Assembly (NCBI RefSeq): GCF_017833035.1 | Contig: NZ_JAFIBM010000001.1 | Location: 558,001 to 622,000 of the forward strand | DNA: 64,000 nucleotides | Reading direction: 5' to 3' | From: Frigoribacterium sp. PvP032 | Lineage (GTDB): Bacteria > Actinomycetota > Actinomycetes > Actinomycetales > Microbacteriaceae | In this document: one piece after another, positions 58,419-64,000 of the stretch | Layout: the number at the start of each line of letters is the position of its first letter | Numbering within the stretch: position 1 is the stretch's first letter | The notes under the pieces: model-generated | Databases searched by the model: none | What the model was told of the DNA's origin: nothing | What the model saw: only the letters and a program-made list of their open reading frames with translations | Translations under genes and position numbers: made by a program

Positions 58419-59852
58419 CTAGCGGGCCGCCGCCTCCTCGGCGTCACGGGCGCGCTTGCGCTCGTTCAGCGCGCGCTCGTCGCGGCCGACGACCGCCAGC
58501 AGCACGATCGCGAGCACGACGCAGGCGAGGATGAGCACGAACGTGACGTCCCAGCCGAACGCGTGCACGGACAGGCCGATGCCGGTGGAGGCGAGGGTCG
58601 CGCCGAGCACGTAGCCGAACAGCCCCGTGAACCCGGCCGCGGTCCCGGCGACCGAACGCGGGCTGAGGTCGAGCGCCTGCAGGCCGATCAGCATGACCGG
58701 GCCGTAGATGAGGCCGCCGATGGCGACGAGCATCGCGAGCGAGATCCAGAGCGGGCCCTCGACCGGCGACAGCCAGTAGATCGCGACGGCGACGCCGACC
58801 GCGGTCATGAACAGGATGCCCGTGGGGGAGCGGCGGCCCTTGAACACCTTGTCGCTGATGTAGCCGCAGAGCAGGGTGCCGGGGATGCCGGCCAGCTCGA
58901 ACAGCGAGAACCCGGCGATGCCCTCGCCGAGGCTCGCGCCGCGCACCTCGGACAGGTAGACCGGCGCCCAGACGAGCACCCCGTAGCGCAGCGTGTAGAC
59001 GAAGACGTTCGCGAGGGCCAGGTTCACCATGGTGCGGTTCGTGAGCACGTAGCGGCGGATGGTCGACCAGGTCGAGGCGCCCTCGTCGGCGGCGTCGGTC
59101 TCGACGGGGGCCGGGTCGTGCCGGTATTCCTCGATGGGCGGCAGGCCCTCGGACTCGGGGGTGTCGCGCAGCAGCACCAGCGCGACGACCGCGATGACGA
59201 GGCAGACGACCGCGGGGAACCAGAACACGCTCTGCCAGGTGCCGAACGACGCGAGCGCGACACCGGCGAGGCCACCGGCACCGGCGCCTCCCACGTTGTG
59301 CGCGACGTTCCAGATCGCGGTCTTGCCGCCGCGCTCGGAGGTCGAGAACCAGTGCACGAGGGTGCGCCCGCTGGGCGGCCAGCCCATGCCCTGGAAGAAC
59401 CCGTTGAAGATCATCACCACGGCGAAGAACGCGACGGAGGCGCCCACCGCGGGGACGAAGGCGATGAAGAGGTTCGCGAGGGCCGACAGCGCGAGGCCGA
59501 TCGGCAGGAAGAACCGCGCGCTGCTCTTGTCGCTGACGATCGCGCTGAGGAACTTGCTGAAGCCGTAGGCGAGCAGCACGCCGTTGGTGATGACGCCGAG
59601 GCCGACGGTGCTGAAGCCGTTCTCGTCCTTGAGGATCGTCGACACGAGCGGCACGTTGTTGCGGATCAGGTAGTAGGCGGCGTAGCCGATGAAGATGCCC
59701 AGGAACACCTGCAGCCGGAGGCGCGGGTAACGACGCGCGACGGTCGCGTCGTCGAGTCGGGGAGCGGGCGGCGGGGCCGCGAGGAAGGCGGTCAGCCCTC
59801 GTCTCGACGGCGCCTCGGCGGGGGAGCGGGGGGTGCGGTGATCAGTGGTCAT
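58419..59852 (-). CDS. Organophosphate:phosphate antiporter (OPA) family MFS transporter, GlpT-like
   Basis: 477 residues from ATG 59852, with GAGGAAGG upstream. Twelve transmembrane segments with the OPA pattern: GYAAYYLIRNNVPLVSTILK in helix 1, FSKFLSAIVSDKSSARFFLP in the helix 2-3 loop, and the family hallmark FQGMGWPPSGRTLVHWF, including the Arg implicated in phosphate binding. Members exchange inorganic phosphate for glycerol-3-phosphate, hexose phosphates or other phosphorylated compounds. Substrate undetermined. Two 17-bp direct repeats lie about 70-107 bp upstream. Confidence 0.9.
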   Translation of the reverse strand: MTTDHRTPRSPAEAPSRRGLTAFLAAPPPAPRLDDATVARRYPRLRLQVFLGIFIGYAAYYLIRNNVPLVSTILKDENGFSTVGLGVITNGVLLAYGFSKFLSAIVSDKSSARFFLPIGLALSALANLFIAFVPAVGASVAFFAVVMIFNGFFQGMGWPPSGRTLVHWFSTSERGGKTAIWNVAHNVGGAGAGGLAGVALASFGTWQSVFWFPAVVCLVIAVVALVLLRDTPESEGLPPIEEYRHDPAPVETDAADEGASTWSTIRRYVLTNRTMVNLALANVFVYTLRYGVLVWAPVYLSEVRGASLGEGIAGFSLFELAGIPGTLLCGYISDKVFKGRRSPTGILFMTAVGVAVAIYWLSPVEGPLWISLAMLVAIGGLIYGPVMLIGLQALDLSPRSVAGTAAGFTGLFGYVLGATLASTGIGLSVHAFGWDVTFVLILACVVLAIVLLAVVGRDERALNERKRARDAEEAAAR

Positions 59853-59920
59853 CTCGGCCTTCCTCGTCCACGGCGGTGTGGGCGAACTCATAGCTGATCA
59901 CGAGGTTGCAGTTCACGCAA

Positions 59921-59959
59921 ACGACATCTGGTGTTCAGGCGCACGACATCTGGAGTTCA
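59921..59959. repeat. Two 17-bp direct repeats between divergent transporters
   Basis: ACGACATCTGGTGTTCA (59921-59937) and ACGACATCTGGAGTTCA (59943-59959), one mismatch, 22-bp period, in the region between the OPA transporter (leftward) and the AraJ-like transporter (rightward). Two helical turns apart, they could be binding sites for one regulator. Confidence 0.6.
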
Positions 59960-60131
59960 CCGGCCTGCGATGCAGGCACCTCCTCGGCTCGACGGGTGGG
60001 GTGCCCTGGCAGTGCCTGTCACGGCAGGGCCTGTCGGCGTGCGGTGCGCGTCCGTAGCGTGGGACGCGACGCCGCAGGTCGGCGTCGCCCCCTCCTCCTG
60101 CTCCCTGCCTCCATCCCCGAGAGGATCCGTC

Positions 60132-61466
60132 GTGACGAACGCCCCTGCGCCCGCTGCCGCCGCCTCCCCGGCCGTCGAACCCGGCACGTCGGGCCAGGCC
60201 CGGATCCCCGACCCGAGCGCGACCCCGACGCCGACGCCGACCCGCCTGCCCCTCTTCTCCCTGGTCGTGCTCGCGACGATCGGCTTCGTGCTCGTCGCGA
60301 TGGAGACGATGCCCGCCGGGCTCCTGCCGCAGATCGCCACAGGGCTCGACACCGGCGAGGGCACCGTCGGCCTGCTGATCAGCGCGTACGCCCTCGGCAC
60401 CGTCGTCGCGACGGTCCCCGCGATCGCCCTGACCCGCGGGCTGCGGCGTCGACCGGTGCTCGCGGCGGCGCTCGCCGGCCTCGTGCTCGCGAACGTCGTG
60501 ACGGCCTTCGCGCCGACGGTCGGCGTCGCCCTCGCGTCCCGGTTCGTCGCCGGTGCCTTCTCGGGGACGATCTGGGGCATGCTCGCCGTGCACGGACGCC
60601 GCATCAGCCCGCCAGGCAGCGCGGGGCGGGCGCTCGCGATCGTCTCGGCCGGCGCTCCCGTCGGATTCGCGTTCGGGACCCCGCTCGGATCCTGGATCGG
60701 CACGGCCCTCGACTGGCGCTGGTCGTTCGGCGGGCTCAGCCTGATCGGGCTCGTCGCCCTCGTGCTCGTGCTCACCGTGGTGCCCGACGCGACCCCGGCC
60801 TCCGCCGTCGGCAGCGCGGCGAAGCCAGGAACCGCCTCCGACAGTGCCGTCGACAGCACCTCCGGCGCCAGCGCCCCTGGCACGGGGCGCCTCTCGCTGG
60901 GGCGCGTGCTCCGCCTCCCCGGGATCCTGCTGATCCTCGCCGTCATCGCCGCGTGGATGATCGCGCACAACACGATCTACACCTACGTCGCGCCGTACCT
61001 GCGCGAGGGCGGATCCGGGCTCGGCGTCGACCTGACGCTGCTCGTCTACGGGGTCTCGTCGATCGGCGGCATCGTCGTCACCGGCGCGCTGCTCGACCGG
61101 CACCCTCGCCCGCTGCTGCACGGCAGCGTCGCCCTCTTCGTCGTCGCGGGAGCCGTGCTGCTGGTCGGCCAGGCGTCCCCGGTCGCGGTGCTCGCCGCCT
61201 CCGTGCTCTGGGGGCTGACGTTCGGCGGGGCCTCGGCCCAGCTGCAGGCTGCGCTGACCACCGCAGGAGGCGCGGAGGCGGACGTCGCGAACTCGTTCCT
61301 GCCGGTCGCCTTCAACGTCGCCATCTTCGCCGCGGGTGTCCTCGGAGCGCTGCTGCTCGACGGGGTCGGCCCTCTCGTGCTCCCCGTCGTCATGATGGGA
61401 GCAGGGCTCGTCGCCCTCGGGCTCACGGTCTGGGGCCGGCGCAGCGCGTTCCCGGCGCGGTACTGA
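60132..61466 (+). CDS. MFS transporter, AraJ-like efflux family
   Basis: 444 residues from GTG 60132, with GAGAGGA upstream. The first 40 residues are Ala/Pro/Thr-rich. Helix 1 carries [20 protein letters not shown] and the next loop reads [20 protein letters not shown]. This is the DHA1/AraJ-Cfr pattern of sugar or drug efflux. A Gly/Ser/Ala/Thr linker ([20 protein letters not shown]) lies between the two six-helix halves. The gene is divergent from the OPA transporter, with the 17-bp repeats between them; function undetermined. Confidence 0.88.
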   Translation: MTNAPAPAAAASPAVEPGTSGQARIPDPSATPTPTPTRLPLFSLVVLATIGFVLVAMETMPAGLLPQIATGLDTGEGTVGLLISAYALGTVVATVPAIALTRGLRRRPVLAAALAGLVLANVVTAFAPTVGVALASRFVAGAFSGTIWGMLAVHGRRISPPGSAGRALAIVSAGAPVGFAFGTPLGSWIGTALDWRWSFGGLSLIGLVALVLVLTVVPDATPASAVGSAAKPGTASDSAVDSTSGASAPGTGRLSLGRVLRLPGILLILAVIAAWMIAHNTIYTYVAPYLREGGSGLGVDLTLLVYGVSSIGGIVVTGALLDRHPRPLLHGSVALFVVAGAVLLVGQASPVAVLAASVLWGLTFGGASAQLQAALTTAGGAEADVANSFLPVAFNVAIFAAGVLGALLLDGVGPLVLPVVMMGAGLVALGLTVWGRRSAFPARY

Positions 61467-61563
61467 GCGACCTGGCCCGCGCCTCCTTCACTTTCTTCTT
61501 CTTCTTCCCGCTCTCTTCTCCACTTCCCCGACATCACCACCGAACACGAACACAGGAGCACAC

Positions 61564-62610
61564 ATGCGCACCGTCAAGGCCTACGCGGCACCGTCCGCCA
61601 CCGAGCCCCTCGTCCCGACGACCATCGAGCGCCGCGACGTCGGCCCGAAGGACGTCATGATCGACATCGCCTACGCCGGCATCTGCCACAGCGACATCCA
61701 CACCGTCCGTGGCGAGTGGGGCGAGATCCAGTACCCGCAGGTCGTCGGCCACGAGATCGTCGGCACCGTCTCGGAGGTCGGCTCCGAGGTCACGAAGCAC
61801 AAGGTCGGCGACCGCGTCGGCGTCGGCTGCATGGTGAACTCGTGCGGCGAGTGCGAGTACTGCAAGCGCGGTGACGAGCAGTACTGCGCGAAGGGCAACA
61901 CCGGCACCTACACGAGCGTCGACCCGGCTGATGGCACCGTCACCCAGGGCGGCTACTCGCAGGCCGTCGTCGTCACCGAGGACTTCGTCCTGCGCGTGCC
62001 CGAGTCGCTCGACTACGACAAGGTCGCGCCGCTGCTCTGCGCCGGCATCACGCTCTACTCGCCGCTGCACCACTGGGGCGTGACCGAGGGCACCAAGGTC
62101 GCCATCGTCGGCATGGGCGGCCTCGGCCACATGGGCGTCAAGATCGCCGCCGCGCTCGGCGCCGACGTCACCGTGCTGTCGCAGACGACCTCGAAGGAGG
62201 AGGACTCGCTGCGCTTCGGCGCGAAGGCGCACTACGCGACCAGCGACGAGCAGACCTTCACCGACCTGGCGAACTCGTTCGACCTGATCGTCAACACCGT
62301 CTCGGCCAAGATCGACATGGGCGCGTACCTCGGCCTGCTGGCCGTCGACGGCACCCTCGTCAACGTCGGCGCCCCCTCGGAGCCCCTCGAGGTGCCCGCG
62401 TTCGCGCTGATCCCGGCTCGCCGCAGCTGGGCCGGCTCGGCCATCGGCGGCATCCGCGAGACCCAGGAGATGCTCGACTTCTGCGCCGAGCACGGCATCC
62501 TGCCCGAGACGGAGCTGATCAGCGCCGACCAGATCAACGAGGCCTACGACCGCGTGCTCAAGTCGGACGTGCGCTACCGCTTCGTGATCGACGCCGCGAC
62601 GTTCGAGTAG
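61564..62610 (+). CDS. Zinc-dependent alcohol dehydrogenase, YahK/CAD-like
   Basis: 348 residues. Catalytic zinc ligands: Cys41 in GICHSDIHT and His63/Glu64 in VGHEIVG. The four structural-zinc Cys residues are at 94, 97, 100 and 108 ([15 protein letters not shown]). The Rossmann glycines are in [10 protein letters not shown]. The family reduces aldehydes to primary alcohols with NADPH. The neighbouring genes give no substrate clue; a general aldehyde detoxifying role is the family-level guess. The gene follows a pyrimidine-rich 5' region and is monocistronic. Confidence 0.94.
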   Translation: MRTVKAYAAPSATEPLVPTTIERRDVGPKDVMIDIAYAGICHSDIHTVRGEWGEIQYPQVVGHEIVGTVSEVGSEVTKHKVGDRVGVGCMVNSCGECEYCKRGDEQYCAKGNTGTYTSVDPADGTVTQGGYSQAVVVTEDFVLRVPESLDYDKVAPLLCAGITLYSPLHHWGVTEGTKVAIVGMGGLGHMGVKIAAALGADVTVLSQTTSKEEDSLRFGAKAHYATSDEQTFTDLANSFDLIVNTVSAKIDMGAYLGLLAVDGTLVNVGAPSEPLEVPAFALIPARRSWAGSAIGGIRETQEMLDFCAEHGILPETELISADQINEAYDRVLKSDVRYRFVIDAATFE

Positions 62611-62708
62611 GTCGCGCGCTGCGCGGTGCGCGCTGCGCGCCGCTCGGTGCACGGTGCGCGGTGCTTGCTGCACGCCGCGCGCTGCACGTCTCGCGCTGAG
62701 CACCGCCG

Positions 62709-62763
62709 AGACCCCTCGGACCCGCGGGCACCCTCGCTCGCGCCGAGGGGTGTGCGCGGTTCC
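62709..62763. repeat. GGACCCGCGCGCACCC-type inverted repeat, copy 2
   Basis: ACCCCTCGGACCCGCGGGCACCCTC faces CGCCGAGGGGTGTGCGCGGTTCC, partly palindromic, in the 62611-62989 gap. The preceding stretch (62611-62700) is a GCGC-rich low-complexity tract. Nothing coding is seen in the gap. Confidence 0.6.
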
Positions 62764-62850
62764 GCCTGGTCTCGACGCACGAACGCCCTCGCCCTGTGCG
62801 GGGGCGTTCGTGCGTGTGCGGGCGGTGGTCGCCCGGCGTTCCCCGTGCAG

Positions 62851-62904
62851 ACCCCTCGGACCCGCGCACACCCTCGGGCGCGCCGAGGGGTGTGCGCGGG
62901 TTCG
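62851..62904. repeat. GGACCCGCGCGCACCC-type inverted repeat, copy 3
   Basis: ACCCCTCGGACCCGCGCAC and GTGTGCGCGGGTTCG with CCGAGGGGTG complementarity, nearly identical to copy 2 located 142 bp to the left and similar to copy 1. Confidence 0.6.
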
Positions 62905-62989
62905 CCGGGTGCAGGAGGCCGGGCGGGGGGTGCGACCCGCCGGGAGCCGGTGCGGTGCGTCAGGGGGAGGCGCGGGCGTCGGCGCGGAG

Positions 62990-63682
62990 TCAGCGGCGCA
63001 GCGCCAGCAGCGCGAGGTGTGCGTCGAGAGCCGTGACCGCCCAGGAGGCGTCGGTCCCGACGACCTGGGCGAGCAGGTGCAGGGCCAGGCCGTCCACGAC
63101 GGCGTGGGTGAGCTCGACGTCCACGCCGGCCGTCGCGGGGGCGCCGGGGGCGCGGGTCGCGGGGCCGCCTGCCGCGCCGCCGCCGCCGCCTCCTGCTGCT
63201 GCGCCGCCGCCTCCTGCGCCGCCGCCTCCTGCGGCGCCGGCGCTGGCGACGTCCGCGTCGAGGTGCGCCAGCGCCAGCGCGCAGACGTCGTGCACCGCGG
63301 CGTGCGTCTGCTCGTGCGCGGCCCGGAGCGAGGCGTCGGTCAGGGCGAGGGCGGCGAAGGCGACGGTCACCTCCATCTCCGCACGACGCTCGTCGTCGAG
63401 GGGGAGCAGCTCGAGGAGGACGGCCCGGGCCGCGTCGTGCCCGCCGGTCGCCGACGCCGCCCGCGCGACGCGCTCACGCAGCCGCGACACGAGCAGGGAG
63501 ACGGCGGCGTCGCGCACGCTCGCCTGCGTCGGGAACGTGTAGCGGAGCGACGAGGGAGGCAGGCCGGCCTCGGCGGCGACCTTGCGGACGGAGACCTCCG
63601 TGGGTCCGTCGCGGACGAGCACCCGCCAGGCGGCTTCGCCGACGATGCGGCGGCGATCGTCGAGGTCCACGGTGCGGGGCAT
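62990..63682 (-). CDS. TetR family regulator with Gly/Ala linker insertion
   Basis: 230 residues. N-terminal HTH: DDRRRIVGEAAWRVLVRDGP, TEVSVRKVAAEAGLPPSSLR and YTFPTQASVRDAAVSLL. The ligand domain is interrupted at about residues 148-180 by a Gly/Ala tract (GAAGGGGAGGGGAAAGGGGG), which looks like an expanded simple repeat in the DNA (63180-63240). It is divergent from the SMR exporter gene, with two identical 13-bp palindromes in between, so it probably represses that gene. The ligand may be a cationic compound such as a quaternary ammonium or guanidine-type molecule. Confidence 0.88.
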   Translation of the reverse strand: MPRTVDLDDRRRIVGEAAWRVLVRDGPTEVSVRKVAAEAGLPPSSLRYTFPTQASVRDAAVSLLVSRLRERVARAASATGGHDAARAVLLELLPLDDERRAEMEVTVAFAALALTDASLRAAHEQTHAAVHDVCALALAHLDADVASAGAAGGGGAGGGGAAAGGGGGGAAGGPATRAPGAPATAGVDVELTHAVVDGLALHLLAQVVGTDASWAVTALDAHLALLALRR

Positions 63683-63694
63683 CCCCCAATTCTG

Positions 63695-63742
63695 GCACGA
63701 CTGTGCGAAAACGTGCTAGAACTAATTCCGCACGACTGTGCG
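63695..63742. promoter_or_regulatory. Paired operator of the TetR-SMR module
   Basis: GCACGACTGTGCG at 63695-63707 and again at 63730-63742, 35 bp apart. Each is a GCAC-N4-GTGC inverted repeat. They fill the gap between the TetR start (63682) and the SMR start (63807). CAGAAT lies 6 nt before the TetR ATG, so that gene may also be leaderless. Confidence 0.78.
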
Positions 63743-63806
63743 ACTACGGGTCGCACAGGGCTGCCGACATCTGATCGGCTCGGTGCGAGGAGGAGAGGGG
63801 CTCGTC

Positions 63807-64000
63807 ATGGCCTGGTTGCTGCTGATCGTCGCGGGGGTGCTCGAGGCCGTCTGGGCGTCGGCCCTCGGTGCCTCGAGGAACTTCACGAAGAAGGGGCCGA
63901 CCGTGCTGTTCGTCGTCGCGCTGGTCCTGAGCATGGTCGGCCTCGCGCTGGCGATGAACGACCTGCCCGTCGGCACCGCCTACGCCGTGTGGGTCGGGAT
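63807..64000 (+). CDS. SMR family exporter, cut by the right window edge
   Basis: Visible for 64 residues from ATG 63807, with AGGAGAGG about 9 nt upstream. The first helix contains the family's essential Glu (LLLIVAGVLEAVWASALGAS), then RNFTKKGPTVLFVVALVLSM and LAMNDLPVGTAYAVWVG, the latter being the SMR hallmark. Complete SMR proteins have about 105-120 residues and act as antiparallel dimers exporting cationic compounds. The Asn-Phe-Thr-Lys-Lys-Gly-Pro loop resembles the SugE/Gdx group that exports guanidinium, but the decisive residues lie beyond the window. Probably controlled by the divergent TetR protein. Confidence 0.9.
   Translation, partial: MAWLLLIVAGVLEAVWASALGASRNFTKKGPTVLFVVALVLSMVGLALAMNDLPVGTAYAVWVG

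Noticed and set aside
62611-62989. Coding capacity in the 379-bp gap after the alcohol dehydrogenase
   Set aside because: All frames are Arg/Ala/Pro shadow sequence made by low-complexity GCGC tracts and inverted repeats; no start with a ribosome-binding site.
63743-63806. Guanidine riboswitch before the SMR gene
   Set aside because: The 64-nt leader is too short and lacks paired-loop ACGR motifs; palindromic protein operators explain the region.

Overview
The window is 64 kb of high-GC, densely coding DNA with actinobacterial character: GTG starts, 4-bp ATGA/GTGA stop-start overlaps, LacI/TetR/WYL/UTRA-GntR regulators and many short membrane proteins. The gene content (inositol catabolism, plant cell-wall arabinan enzymes, GH3 glycosidases, MFS transporters) fits a Microbacteriaceae-like, probably plant- or soil-associated chromosome. 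Genus is not decidable from the sequence alone. I saw no rRNA, tRNA, CRISPR array, phage or insertion-sequence gene.

Layout. 1-6.3 kb: a protein cut by the left edge, a frameshifted remnant, an ABC exporter, DUF4287 and DUF2000 proteins and an AraC regulator. 6.4-15.1 kb: a TetR-family regulator with two gene groups sharing an almost identical 22-bp palindrome. One group is a GPH-like MFS transporter plus a GH3 glycosidase; the other is a GH3 glycosidase, an unusual SDR and a DHA2 multidrug exporter. This reads as a glycoside uptake, deglycosylation, modification and export (or detoxification) regulon. 15.1-17.3 kb: RidA, a B3/B4-domain protein, an XRE-cupin regulator and a small XRE protein.

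17.4-31.5 kb: an L-arabinose-polymer utilisation island with GH51, a secreted Asp-box (candidate GH93) enzyme with RICIN lectin, secreted GH43-RICIN, GH127, a CUT1-type ABC importer and three LacI regulators. Perfect 9-6-9 inverted repeats mark likely LacI operators. 31.6-45 kb: a complete myo-inositol operon (transporter, iolC, Cgl0158-type barrel, iolA, iolB, iolD, iolE-like, iolG, iolH-like, transaldolase-like), then a tautomerase and a UTRA-GntR regulator. Similar 10-bp motifs lie at the promoters of all three units.

45-64 kb: small regulator/target pairs (WYL with a VOC protein, ArsR with an MFS, TetR with an SMR exporter), a Fic protein, a pentapeptide-repeat protein, VanZ, an OPA-type transporter, an AraJ-like MFS, a zinc alcohol dehydrogenase and several short membrane proteins. 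This part has repeated hairpins and several genes with TANNNT exactly 6-7 nt before ATG, the mark of leaderless transcription. Two copies of a ~70-bp palindromic element lie 44 kb apart.
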